DNA of 64,000 nt from Rhizobium sp. Leaf453 (GCF_001425605.1 NZ_LMRG01000031.1:62001-126000); one strand, 5' to 3'. Positions 16,315 through 24,252 are shown, numbered from the stretch's first letter. Notes: generated by a model from the letters alone, not told the origin. Translations and numbers: made by a program.

Positions 16315-17099
16315 GATTTTTTCGTCCTTCCGAACAGGGTCAGTTCCAGCACCGCCAGCACGGCGACCGAAACGAGGAAGACCAGCGAGCCGATGGCATT
16401 GGTTTTCGGATTGAGGCCGGAGCGCAGCAGGCTCCAGATTTCGACCGGCAGCGTCACGTCGAAACGCGAGAGCAGGAACGCGATGATGAATTCGTCCCAG
16501 CTGAACGTGACCGACAGGAAGAAGGCGGCGAGAATCGAGGGCAACAGCATGGGCGCGGTGACAAGTGTCATGACCTTGAAATCACTGGCGCCGAGATCGC
16601 GCGCGGCGCGCTCGATATTGATGTGATGATCGCCCATCGAGGAATAGATAATGGCGAAGCAGAGCGGCAGGTTGATCACGACGTGGCCGATGCCGACCGT
16701 CCAAAGCGACAGCTTGATGCCGAACGTGTTGAGCACTGTCAGGAGGCCGAGCGCGATGATCAGGTAGCTCACAGTCATCGGCGCGATCAGCAGTCCCCTC
16801 TGCAACGCCGAGCCCGGCAGCTTGTAACGGGCGAGCGCATAGGCCGCAAGAAAGCCGAGCAGGCAGGCGATGACCGAAGAGACAATCGCCACCATGAAGG
16901 AATTGGCAAGTGCTGCCATCAGCTTGCGGTCGGCAAAGACCGCCTCGTACCATTGCAGCGAAAAGCCGTTGAATGGCGGCACCGGCAGGCGGCCATCCTG
17001 GAAGGAAAACAGCACCAGCACCGCCACCGGCAGGAAGATGAAGCCATAGATCAGGCCGGCATAGGCGAAGGAGGCAAATTTCGTCAGCGTGTCGCGCAT
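16311..17099 (-). CDS. ABC transporter permease, PotC type
   Basis: A 262-residue permease with about six membrane helices and an EAA-like loop ERAARDLGASDFKVMTLVTAP near residues 160-182. It begins one base after the partner permease's stop and overlaps the ATPase start, so the four transporter genes form one tightly packed unit. Forms the channel with 17101-17964. Confidence 0.9.
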   Translation of the reverse strand: MRDTLTKFASFAYAGLIYGFIFLPVAVLVLFSFQDGRLPVPPFNGFSLQWYEAVFADRKLMAALANSFMVAIVSSVIACLLGFLAAYALARYKLPGSALQRGLLIAPMTVSYLIIALGLLTVLNTFGIKLSLWTVGIGHVVINLPLCFAIIYSSMGDHHINIERAARDLGASDFKVMTLVTAPMLLPSILAAFFLSVTFSWDEFIIAFLLSRFDVTLPVEIWSLLRSGLNPKTNAIGSLVFLVSVAVLAVLELTLFGRTKKS

Positions 17100-17100
17100 G

Positions 17101-17964
17101 TCAGGCCCTCTCGATCTTCAGCCAGCGGGCGCAGAGCGCATAGGCAACCGTTACCGCGAGCATCAGGATGATCGACAGTGCCGCAGCCATCGGGAAATCG
17201 GCGCGGCGGCCAAGCTGCAGCATGATGATCTGCGGCAGGACGAGTTCATTGTTGCCGCCGAGGATTTGCGGCGTGACATAGTCGCCGATGCAGAGCACGA
17301 AGGTCAGGAACGCACCGGTCATGATGCCCGGCAGCGTCAAGGGCAGGATGACATGCCAGAAGGTCTGAAAGGCATTGGCGCCGAGATCGGCCGCTGCCCG
17401 GCGATAGTTCGGCGATAGCTGGATCAGGTTGGCGTAGATCGTCAGCGTCAGCAGCATGACGAAGAAATGCACGAAGCCGATGACGGTGGCCGTGCGGTTG
17501 CTGGCAATTTCCAGCGGCTCGCTGACCAAGCCGAGCGTCATCAGCGTCTGGTTGATGACGCCATTCTTCGACAGAACCAGCAGCCAAGAATAGGAGCGCA
17601 CGACATAGGATGTCCAGAATGGCAAAACCGCCATGATCAGCGCCAGCCGCTGCAGCCGCTTGGGCACCCGCTCGGCAATGATCCATGCGAGCGGATATGC
17701 GAGCAGCACCGACAGGACGGTGACGATCAGGGTGATCTCCAGCGAATTGACCAGCCCCTTGAACAGCGAATCCTTGGCGAAAAAGGCGATGTAATTGTCC
17801 AGATTCCAAGCCCGCACGATCTGGCCGCTCTGCCGCGACCACAGGCTCATCGCCGCCATGAACAGGAACGGCACGACGAAGAAGGCGATCGTCCACAGAA
17901 GCGCCGGGGCGACGAAACCCCAGGCCTTGCGGCGTTCAGTGTCTTCGAGGGTGGTGGTGGACAT
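17101..17964 (-). CDS. ABC transporter permease, PotB type
   Basis: A 287-residue permease with a helix-rich body and the loop RAAADLGANAFQTFWHVILP. Two starts are possible. ATG 17962-17964 (MSTTTLEDTERR) gives the usual length but has a poor ribosome site; ATG 18001-18003 adds 13 residues and has a strong GGGGGAG site that belongs to the palindromic repeat R2 just upstream. I use the shorter form with low certainty about the exact start. Partner of the PotC-type permease at 16311-17099. Confidence 0.87.
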   Translation of the reverse strand: MSTTTLEDTERRKAWGFVAPALLWTIAFFVVPFLFMAAMSLWSRQSGQIVRAWNLDNYIAFFAKDSLFKGLVNSLEITLIVTVLSVLLAYPLAWIIAERVPKRLQRLALIMAVLPFWTSYVVRSYSWLLVLSKNGVINQTLMTLGLVSEPLEIASNRTATVIGFVHFFVMLLTLTIYANLIQLSPNYRRAAADLGANAFQTFWHVILPLTLPGIMTGAFLTFVLCIGDYVTPQILGGNNELVLPQIIMLQLGRRADFPMAAALSIILMLAVTVAYALCARWLKIERA

Positions 17965-18006
17965 GGGAGGCTTTCTGGTTTGAGAAGGCTGCGGCGCGCG
18001 CATGAT

Positions 18007-18171
18007 CTCCCCCTTGGTGGGGGAGAAAGCAAAATCAGGATCTTAGCTTCAGCTAAGTCCTAGATTTTGCAAGAGAGGGGGCTTCTTCCGTGCACACCCC
18101 TCACCTGCAATTTCTAACACTTAGCCTCTGGCTAAGAGTTGAAATTGCTTCCTCTCCCACAAGGGGAGAGG
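18007..18171. repeat. Four tandem hairpins, intergenic repeat R2
   Basis: The 175-base gap between binding-protein and permease genes is almost entirely hairpins. A (18007-18025) has arms CTCCCCC/GGGGGAG. B (18029-18070) has outer arms GCAAAATC/GATTTTGC and inner CTTAGCT/AGCTAAG. C (18107-18148) repeats the design with outer GCAATTTC/GAAATTGC and inner CTTAGCC/GGCTAAG. D (18151-18171) has arms CCTCTCCC/GGGAGAGG. Probably a rhizobial intergenic mosaic element; it may lower permease expression relative to the binding protein. Confidence 0.8.
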
Positions 18172-18178
18172 AAAACCT

Positions 18179-19276
18179 CTACTGCTGCATCATGTCCGTC
18201 CAGGCGTCCTGCATCTTCTGGTCGAGTTCGGCGCTGGGGATCGGGTAAAGCTGGGTCTTCTTCAGGTATTCGGCCTGGTCGTTCCAGCGCAGCGCTGCCT
18301 TCTGAGCATCGGTCAGATGCTCGCCGGCCTTCATGTTGGCAGGCATGGCCCAATAGCAGGAGGAGGTGGCAAGGCGCGCCTGGCCTTCCGGGCTGAAGAT
18401 GTACTGGACGAATTTCAGCGCCAGATCCTGCTTCTTCGATGCCTTCATGACGCCAATCGACTGCGCCCAGCGGACGGCGCCCTGGTCCGGAACGGTCCAG
18501 TCGAGGTTCGGCTTCTCGCCCGAAAGCGCCGCCGTGATCCATTCGCCACCGCCGACGAGGATATCGACCTCGCCGGTGGCAAGCGCCGTCTGCGAGGAGA
18601 CGACATCGCTCACCTGCTTCGACACCGCCTTCATCGCGGCGAGCTTTTCCGAAATCGCCGGCATGTCGGCATCGGACAGATCGGCAGTCTTCTTGCCGAG
18701 GCCGAGACCAACGAGACCGATCATCGGCAGGTAATAATCATAGAGCGCGATGCGGCCCTTGTACTTGTCGGACCAGAGGATCGACAGGTCCTTCATATCG
18801 GCCGGATCGACCTTGGTCTTGTCGTAGGAAATCGTGTTGTAGCCGAACTTTTCCGTGACGGCGTAGGTCTTGCCGTCCTTCATGTTGTTGGCCTCCATCC
18901 GCACTTCCGGGAAGATGTCGGCGGTCGGCAGCTTGTCGGCGGGAATTTCGGCGAGCAGATCGAGCCCGACAGCGCGCTGGACATCGACGCCATCGATCAC
19001 GAGCACATCCCAATCACCCGGCTGCGACTGTTCGAGAATGGAGAGTGCTGCGCCCGTCCCCTCATAGTCCTTGAGGTTGACCTTGACGTCGTTGGCCTTC
19101 TCGAACGGTTCGACAAGGGCCGGATCGGTGTGGTCGCACCAGACCAGTGCATTCAGTTCTTCCGTTGCGAAAGCCGGCGCCGGCGCGCTGACGGTGGAGA
19201 CGGCAGCCAGCGAAACGGCCGCGGCCGACGAGAGAAATCGGCGCATGGAAACGCCACCCAAGGAAATGGTCATCAT
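18179..19276 (-). CDS. ABC substrate-binding protein, PotD-like
   Basis: A 365-residue periplasmic solute-binding protein. The precursor has a Sec signal (MRRFLSSAAAVSLAAVS, cleavage near AFATEE), with the mature part opening LNALVWCDHTDPALVEPFE and containing the GDWDVLVIDG and GYNTISYDKTKVDP segments of the spermidine/putrescine-like family. Two ATGs (19274-19276, 19271-19273) follow GAGGGCAAC; a third at the signal peptide's MRRF is also possible. First gene of the operon that runs down to the alcohol dehydrogenase; divergent from the TetR gene. Confidence 0.88.
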   Translation of the reverse strand: MMTISLGGVSMRRFLSSAAAVSLAAVSTVSAPAPAFATEELNALVWCDHTDPALVEPFEKANDVKVNLKDYEGTGAALSILEQSQPGDWDVLVIDGVDVQRAVGLDLLAEIPADKLPTADIFPEVRMEANNMKDGKTYAVTEKFGYNTISYDKTKVDPADMKDLSILWSDKYKGRIALYDYYLPMIGLVGLGLGKKTADLSDADMPAISEKLAAMKAVSKQVSDVVSSQTALATGEVDILVGGGEWITAALSGEKPNLDWTVPDQGAVRWAQSIGVMKASKKQDLALKFVQYIFSPEGQARLATSSCYWAMPANMKAGEHLTDAQKAALRWNDQAEYLKKTQLYPIPSAELDQKMQDAWTDMMQQ

Positions 19277-19327
19277 GTTGCCCTCTGGTTCACAGCGCTC
19301 ATTGCGGCGCCTTCGAGAAAAAGATTG

Positions 19328-19339
19328 AATGAGTTCATT
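19328..19339. promoter_or_regulatory. Palindrome in TetR/binding-protein divergent promoter
   Basis: AATGAGTTCATT has five-base perfect arms around a two-base centre, in the 114-base AT-rich gap between the divergent binding-protein and TetR genes. Position and symmetry suit a TetR-type operator controlling both directions; no other support. Confidence 0.4.
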
Positions 19340-19390
19340 TTTTAAGTCAATGTGAATTTTGAGGACATTCATAAAAAAGGAAATCGCGGG

Positions 19391-20017
19391 ATGACGGGTC
19401 TTCGCGCCAAGCAGAAAGCCGACAGAAACCGGCGCATCCTGGAAGCGGCCACCACCCTCTTCCGCGAGATGGGCTATGACGCAGCCCGCATCGAGGACAT
19501 TGCCGAGCGCGCCGAGGTCTCGGTCGGCACGTTCTACAATTACTACCAGAACAAGGGCGACATCCTCGTCGCTGCCGTGTCGATGGAAGTCGAGGAAGTG
19601 CTGGCGGCCGGCAAGATCATCGTCGAGAATCCGCCGGCCACAGTGAGCGAAGCGCTGCAGGCGCTGATCGGCCAGTATTACGATCACTCGCTGGTCTATC
19701 TGAGCAAGGAAATGTGGCGCACCGCCATGGCCATCTCGATCCAGCAGCCGGAAAGCCCGTTCAGCAAGCGCTATACCGAACTCGACGGCCGCCTCTGTGA
19801 TCAGGTCTCGACGCTGATGACCAAGCTGCAGCTGCGCGGCGGGGTCATGCCGGGGATCGATGCAGTGGCTGCGGGCCAAATGTTCTTCAACAATCTCAAC
19901 ATGATGTTCATCGAATTTGTCAAGGACGAGGCGATGGAGTTGGACACGCTGAAGGACATGGTCGGCCGCCAGAACCGGCCGCTTGCGACGCTGATCAGCG
20001 GCCCGAAAATACAATAA
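19391..20017 (+). CDS. TetR-family transcriptional regulator
   Basis: A 208-residue regulator. The N-terminal helix-turn-helix is clear: RILEAATTLFREMGYDAARIEDIAERAEVSVGTFYNYYQNKGDI in outline, about residues 15-55, followed by an all-helical ligand domain. ATG 19391 has AAGGA nine bases upstream; an in-frame GTG at 19352 would add 13 atypical residues. Divergent from the polyamine-type importer/dehydrogenase operon, which it probably represses; an NTF2-like gene follows 14 bases downstream. Confidence 0.9.
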   Translation: MTGLRAKQKADRNRRILEAATTLFREMGYDAARIEDIAERAEVSVGTFYNYYQNKGDILVAAVSMEVEEVLAAGKIIVENPPATVSEALQALIGQYYDHSLVYLSKEMWRTAMAISIQQPESPFSKRYTELDGRLCDQVSTLMTKLQLRGGVMPGIDAVAAGQMFFNNLNMMFIEFVKDEAMELDTLKDMVGRQNRPLATLISGPKIQ

Positions 20018-20031
20018 GAGGAAATTCAGGG

Positions 20032-20424
20032 ATGGAACACACGACGAACGCGGTTCTCGCCGCCGCAGACAGCCTCATCGACGCCTTTGCCCGGCATGAC
20101 CGGGAAGAATATTTCGCGGCTTTCACTGAGGACGCAACCTTCATCTTCCACAATCTCGACCGCCCGCTGCGCAACCGCGCCGCCTATGAAGCCGAGTGGA
20201 CGCTGTGGGAAACGCGCGATGGCTTCAAGGTCCTCTCCTGCCAGTCCACGGATCGCAATCTGCAAATGCTGGGCACCGTCGCGGTCTTCACCCACGCGGT
20301 CGAAACGCAACTGGAATTCAACGGCGAGCCGGTAACCAGCCAGGAACGGGAAACGATCGTCTTCGAAAAGCAGGCCGATGGCCGATGGCTTGCGGTCCAC
20401 GAACACCTGTCCAAGGAGTCCTGA
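20032..20424 (+). CDS. NTF2-like (SnoaL/DUF4440-type) protein
   Basis: A 130-residue cone-shaped alpha+beta barrel protein judged by the pattern DSLIDAFARHDREEYFAAFTEDATFIFHN at the start and WLAVHEHLS at the end. Family members are small enzymes or ligand-binding proteins; no catalytic role can be assigned. The ATG follows an AGAGGAAATTCAGGG ribosome site, 14 bases after tetR, so the two genes are probably one transcript, ended by the hairpin at 20430-20465. Confidence 0.8.
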   Translation: MEHTTNAVLAAADSLIDAFARHDREEYFAAFTEDATFIFHNLDRPLRNRAAYEAEWTLWETRDGFKVLSCQSTDRNLQMLGTVAVFTHAVETQLEFNGEPVTSQERETIVFEKQADGRWLAVHEHLSKES

Positions 20425-20429
20425 CAAAT

Positions 20430-20465
20430 GAAAGCCCCTGCATCCGTTTGGGATCAGGGGCTTTC
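20430..20465. terminator. Hairpin between convergent genes
   Basis: Perfect eleven-base arms GAAAGCCCCTG (20430-20440) and CAGGGGCTTTC (20455-20465), just after the NTF2-like stop and 40 bases from the end of the facing small-protein gene. The U-tracts are weak on both sides, so efficiency is uncertain, but the position fits a bidirectional terminator. Confidence 0.6.
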
Positions 20466-20504
20466 AAAACAGCATATAAGCGATGATTTCGCCAAATTTC
20501 GATC

Positions 20505-20651
20505 TCAGATCGCGCCGAACACTAGCGCGGAGACGAAGAGGAAGGCCGCAGCCAGCGCGGCTGCCTGAGCCGCGATATTCCAGGAAAACTGTCCCGACTG
20601 TGCGCCGTAAGCTGCCGGGCGATTCTGCATGACTTGTTTCGAACCTTGCAT
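20505..20651 (-). CDS. 48-residue single-span membrane peptide
   Basis: A short frame encoding 48 residues, starting MQGSKQVMQNRPAAYG and ending FVSALVFGAI. The first 24 residues are polar; the rest, from about WNIAAQAAALAAAF, is one uninterrupted hydrophobic helix reaching the C-terminus, i.e. a tail-anchored small membrane protein. The ATG at 20649-20651 has a near-perfect GTGGAGGACAAG ribosome site, and a hairpin lies 40 bases past the stop. Those features, not similarity, support it as a real gene; I do not recognise a family. No function is proposed. Confidence 0.7.
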   Translation of the reverse strand: MQGSKQVMQNRPAAYGAQSGQFSWNIAAQAAALAAAFLFVSALVFGAI

Positions 20652-20820
20652 CTTGTCCTCCACCAGAGTTGTTGCAGATGTCCTGCCGCCTTTTCGGCCG
20701 CAGCGTCTTTTTGAGTTCTCCGATATTTTCCATCAAGTTTATAGATATTATTTTCTTCGTTTTGCGCCATCCGGGAAAAAAGCAACCAGATGATCAACGG
20801 CAGTTAACGCGGAAGAGGCT

Positions 20821-21738
20821 TTAATGTTCCTGCTCGTGCTGCCTCTCCTGCACGAGTCGCGACCACCTTTCGCTGAACCATGGCGTGAGCAGTGAGACGT
20901 CGCCCTGACTGTGCGGCTTCGTCAGGGCACTATCGGCTTCTTTTGAAGTCCAGACCTTGAATGTCGTCAGTTCATGCTTGCCGAAGGTCTGGATGAGCGG
21001 AATATCGGCCGCATCCCGTCCCCGTGCCACGACGATCCGGCCGATGCGGGGCACGTTATGGCGCGCATCGAACGTGTACCAGCGATCGCCGAGATAGACC
21101 TCGAACCAGGCATTGAAATCCATCGGCGCCGGATTTCCCTCGACACCGATATCACCCATATAGCCGTTAACGTAGCGCGCCGGCATGTTCATGCAGCGGC
21201 AAAGCGTGACAGCCAGATGCGCATAGTCGCGGCACACCCCCGCCCGTTCTTCGTGCGCCTCCATGGCGGTGCGCAACGTCGATGTATAGCCGTAGCTGAA
21301 GGTCAGCCGCTCATGCACATAGTCGCAGATCGCCTGGACACGTGCCCAGCCCGGCTCGATGTCGCCGAATGTCCGCCATGCGAGAGCGCCGAAACGATCG
21401 GTCTCGCAGTAGCGGCTGGCGGAGAGATACGGCAGGCATTCAGCCGGCAGCTTTTCGACCGCGACCGCGCTCGCTTCCGGATTGACCGGGTCGGGCCGGC
21501 CGCTGTCGCGGATGACGGCATCGTAGCTGAGCGTCATGCCACCTTCCGGCACGACCATGCGCATGCAAATATTGCCGAAGGGATCGGTGATCTCGCTCAT
21601 CTTGATGACCGGATCGGCGATTGGGCCGCGCTCACTGACGATATCGGCGCGCCGCGCTCGATCCACTGAAAGGTAAGTCATCATCGGCGTTGGCTGGACG
21701 CAACTGACGCCGATCTCGTATCCGAACCGTATGAACAT
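20821..21738 (-). CDS. Transglutaminase-like superfamily protein
   Basis: A 305-residue cytoplasmic protein (no signal peptide) of the bacterial transglutaminase-like family: an N-terminal beta-rich domain, then the papain-like core. The nucleophile Cys169 lies in AGVCRDYAHLA; the later acidic residue Asp224 is in YTFDARHN. At the position where many relatives have His before AWFE the sequence has Asn209 (DFNAWFEVYLG), though a His227 follows closely. Members may act as proteases or amide-bond enzymes on unknown targets. Stands alone between the small membrane peptide and a gene-free stretch. Confidence 0.82.
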   Translation of the reverse strand: MFIRFGYEIGVSCVQPTPMMTYLSVDRARRADIVSERGPIADPVIKMSEITDPFGNICMRMVVPEGGMTLSYDAVIRDSGRPDPVNPEASAVAVEKLPAECLPYLSASRYCETDRFGALAWRTFGDIEPGWARVQAICDYVHERLTFSYGYTSTLRTAMEAHEERAGVCRDYAHLAVTLCRCMNMPARYVNGYMGDIGVEGNPAPMDFNAWFEVYLGDRWYTFDARHNVPRIGRIVVARGRDAADIPLIQTFGKHELTTFKVWTSKEADSALTKPHSQGDVSLLTPWFSERWSRLVQERQHEQEH

Positions 21739-22066
21739 TGCCTACCTCCCTCAGACAAGGCCGGAACGGATGTCCAGCGTATTTTGTTCCGGCTTCAGGC
21801 ATGGAAATGAGAGAGCCTTAGCGGCCTCTTACACAGGAAAGCATACTGGGACGCCTGATGCGGTTGTCGCACCGCTTTTCGGCCTGCACACAGCAGGACC
21901 AAACTTGCACGCACGGCATCACGCCGCGTCATCGGACCAATCGCCCACGCCCCTGATGGAAGCGCCAAACAAAGCAGCAAGTTTTCAGATTCTAGGCCGA
22001 TTTGCGGAACCGCGCAACACGCGGAATGCAACCCCTGATAGGATGATTATCCCGTCGAATGCGCGG
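21739..22066. other. Gene-free stretch between transglutaminase-like and GntR genes
   Basis: No reading frame with a ribosome site and family character, no clear hairpin with T-run and no recognisable repeat. It contains the upstream region of the transglutaminase-like gene and the 3' end region of the GntR gene. Confidence 0.5.
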
Positions 22067-22771
22067 TCAATTTTTGCCCGGCTCCGAGGCAAACACAGCG
22101 CTGGCGCTGCTGACGAACGAAACATGCGCATAGGCTGCCTGCCCGGCCGCAGCACCATCCGCCCGGAGAATGGCTGTCACGATCACATCATGCTCGTCAT
22201 AGGATTTCGCCAGACGCCCGGAGATCCGAAATTGCGCGCGCCGGAAAGGCGCCAGACGCGCCCGGGTCTGGCTGACGAGATCGGTGATATGATTGCTATG
22301 CGCGCCGCGATAAAGTCTTGTGTGGAACTCGGTGTTGTGCGCCTCGTATTCTTCCTCGGCTCCGCGATGCACCAGTCGAGCAGATGCCTTGTGTTCGGCC
22401 TCCAGCGCGCGACGCTCATCCACCGTCATGCGCTCGGCCGAGAGCCGCGCGCAAATCCCTTCCAGTTCGGCCATCGCTTCGAACATCGAGGCCAGATGCT
22501 GCTGGGTGACATTGGTGACGATGGCGCTCTTGTTCGGCTGCCGGCCGACGAGACCGATGGCGCAAAGCTGTCCGAGCGCCTCGCGCACCGGTGTCCGCGA
22601 CACCTCGAAACGGTTGGCCAGCGAAATTTCGTCGAGCCGCTCGCCCGGCCGCATTTCACCGGTGATAATCATATCGGCGATCGCCCGCACCAGCTGCTCG
22701 ACGGTGGTTCCGGATCGGATGATGTCTCTTTTTCTGGCGAGCTTCACGGGTCGATTCTGATTGGTACGCAC
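22067..22771 (-). CDS. GntR-family transcriptional regulator (FadR/FCD subfamily)
   Basis: A 234-residue regulator: winged helix-turn-helix at about residues 22-85 (RPGERLDEISLANRFEVSRTPVREAL) and a C-terminal helical FCD domain with the ligand/metal pattern HNTEFHTRLYRGAHS. The start is uncertain: GTG 22769-22771 is used, but a GTG eight codons later is possible and neither has a clear ribosome site. A CTGCATACAG box abuts the start, and two more copies precede the divergent importer/biuret hydrolase operon, so this is its probable repressor and is probably self-regulated. Confidence 0.88.
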   Translation of the reverse strand: MRTNQNRPVKLARKRDIIRSGTTVEQLVRAIADMIITGEMRPGERLDEISLANRFEVSRTPVREALGQLCAIGLVGRQPNKSAIVTNVTQQHLASMFEAMAELEGICARLSAERMTVDERRALEAEHKASARLVHRGAEEEYEAHNTEFHTRLYRGAHSNHITDLVSQTRARLAPFRRAQFRISGRLAKSYDEHDVIVTAILRADGAAAGQAAYAHVSFVSSASAVFASEPGKN

Positions 22772-22772
22772 A

Positions 22773-22782
22773 CTGCATACAG
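22773..22782. promoter_or_regulatory. Candidate GntR operator, copy 1
   Basis: CTGCATACAG two bases upstream of the GntR start. It differs by one base from two further copies (22967, 23047). FCD-type GntR proteins are known to bind short AT-centred dyads with a GTAT/ATAC core, which fits. Confidence 0.5.
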
Positions 22783-22966
22783 ATGCAGCGCGGGGATGAC
22801 GATGTCAACGCTTGATTTAATTCATTGAATTGGCTTGATTAAATAAGCTCAATCGACGGTTTTGCGCCAACAAGCTTCAAAATTCGAGCTTGCTTAAGGG
22901 CAACAGTTCGAAAAAATCAGCCGTAAATTTACGCTTTGCTGAAAAATGCATCAAGAATGGCAAAAA

Positions 22967-22976
22967 TTGCATACAG
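22967..22976. promoter_or_regulatory. Candidate GntR operator, copy 2
   Basis: TTGCATACAG inside a 14-base direct repeat (ATTGCATACAGTTT) that recurs exactly 80 bases downstream. It lies 129 bases before the start of the binding-protein gene. Confidence 0.55.
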
Positions 22977-23046
22977 TTTGCCTCAGCACCAATCAGCTCG
23001 ATGAATCCCTTCAATTAAAACAATATCTTAAAGATTGGCATGCGCA

Positions 23047-23056
23047 TTGCATACAG
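23047..23056. promoter_or_regulatory. Candidate GntR operator, copy 3
   Basis: TTGCATACAG, second member of the 14-base direct repeat, 49 bases before the binding-protein ATG and therefore likely to overlap the operon promoter or transcript start. Binding here would block transcription of the seven-gene operon. Confidence 0.55.
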
Positions 23057-23104
23057 TTTCTCGTGACCTTTTTCGAACCCGGCAATCGCCGCGAGGAGCC
23101 CGCC

Positions 23105-24235
23105 ATGACCAAACTCCTGCCCATGAACCGTCGCAGCTTCCTTCAGACCACAGCCGTCGGTGCCGCCGCGCTTGGTCTTTCCCCATCGCTCTTTTCCGCC
23201 ACCGCCGCCGCACAGACCGCCCTGACCGTCGGTTTCATCTATGTCGGCCCGAAGGACGACTACGGCTACAATCAGGCCCACGCGGAAGGCGCCGCAGTCA
23301 TCAAGGCGATGGCCGGCGTCACTGTCGTTGAAGAAGAGAACGTCCCCGAGACAGTCGATGTCCAGAAGACCATGGAATCGATGATCAACCTCGATGGCGC
23401 GACGCTCGTCTTCCCGACATCCTTCGGCTATTTCGATCCCCACATGCTGGCCATGGCGGAGAAATATCCGGACGTGCAGTTTCGCCATTGCGGCGGTCTG
23501 TGGCAGGAAGGCAAGAACCCGATGAATACCGGCTCCTATTTCGGCTATATCGGCCAGGGTCAGTATCTGAACGGCATCACCGCAGGTTACGCTTCGAAGA
23601 GCAAGAAGATCGGCTTCGTCGCCGCCAAGCCGATCCCGCAGGTATTGCAGAACATCAATTCGTTCCTGCTCGGCGCCCGCTCGGTCGATCCGGCCATCAC
23701 CTGCCAGGTGATCTTTACCGGCGAATGGTCGCTGGCGGTGAAAGAAGCAGAAGCCACCAATGCCCTGATCGACCAGGGCGCCGATGTCATCACCTGCCAT
23801 GTCGACAGCCCGAAGGTCGTGGTCGAGACCGCTGCCGGTCGCGGTGCCTTCGTCTGCGGCTACCATGCCAACCAGAGCCCGCTCGCACCGGAAAAATACC
23901 TCACCGGCGCCGAATGGGCCTGGGGCAATGTCTACACCGACTTCGTCAAGAAGGCTCAAGCCGGCGAAAAGCTCGGCAATTTCGTCCGTGGCGGTCTGAA
24001 GGACGGCTTCGTCAAGATGAGCCCGCTCGGTCCGGCCGTATCCGCCGAGGCGCGCACCAAGTTCGACACGACACTCGCCGAAATGATGAAGGGCACGTTC
24101 TCCGTCTTCAAGGGACCGATCAAGGACAACAAGGGCGGCGATGCGGTCACAGCCAGCCAGGTACTGGCCGAAGATGCGATCGAACTCGAGAGCATGGCCT
24201 ATCTCGTCGAGGGTGTCGTCGGTTCGACCTCCTGA
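23105..24235 (+). CDS. BMP-family ABC substrate-binding protein
   Basis: A 376-residue periplasmic binding protein of the basic-membrane-protein (nucleoside/purine-type) family. The N-terminus has a twin-arginine signal (NRRSFLQTTAVGAAALG) cleaved near AAAQTA. The mature chain opens LTVGFIYVGPKDDYGYNQAH and has the family segment KYPDVQFRHCGG followed by GSYFGYIGQGQYL. ATG 23105 follows the GAGGAGCCCGCC ribosome site. It is the first gene of the operon with two permeases, biuret hydrolase and ATPase, so a ureide such as biuret, triuret or a related compound is the expected ligand; the family otherwise binds nucleosides and purines. Confidence 0.9.
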   Translation: MTKLLPMNRRSFLQTTAVGAAALGLSPSLFSATAAAQTALTVGFIYVGPKDDYGYNQAHAEGAAVIKAMAGVTVVEEENVPETVDVQKTMESMINLDGATLVFPTSFGYFDPHMLAMAEKYPDVQFRHCGGLWQEGKNPMNTGSYFGYIGQGQYLNGITAGYASKSKKIGFVAAKPIPQVLQNINSFLLGARSVDPAITCQVIFTGEWSLAVKEAEATNALIDQGADVITCHVDSPKVVVETAAGRGAFVCGYHANQSPLAPEKYLTGAEWAWGNVYTDFVKKAQAGEKLGNFVRGGLKDGFVKMSPLGPAVSAEARTKFDTTLAEMMKGTFSVFKGPIKDNKGGDAVTASQVLAEDAIELESMAYLVEGVVGSTS

Positions 24236-24252
24236 TCGAAGGGAAGAGCGCC

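Larger units (their letters stand above)
22783..23104. other. Divergent regulatory region of the biuret operon
   Basis: A 333-base AT-rich gap between the GntR gene and the BMP-type binding protein. Besides the three operator-like boxes it has no convincing gene; the frame of the binding protein stays open back to 22946 but that 53-codon extension has no signal-peptide or family character and contains the operator copies. Confidence 0.6.

Noticed and set aside
18179-20014. 611-residue frame covering the second PotD-like protein and the antisense of tetR
   Set aside because: Only the part from 19276 downward has a signal peptide and family character; the rest is the reverse complement of a clear TetR gene.
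20464-20736. 90-residue minus-strand frame in the gap beside the small membrane peptide
   Set aside because: No ribosome site and no domain; the alternative 48-residue frame has a strong ribosome site and a membrane helix.
22946-23104. Longer start for the BMP-type binding protein
   Set aside because: It would put 53 residues without signal character before a twin-arginine signal and would read through two operator copies.
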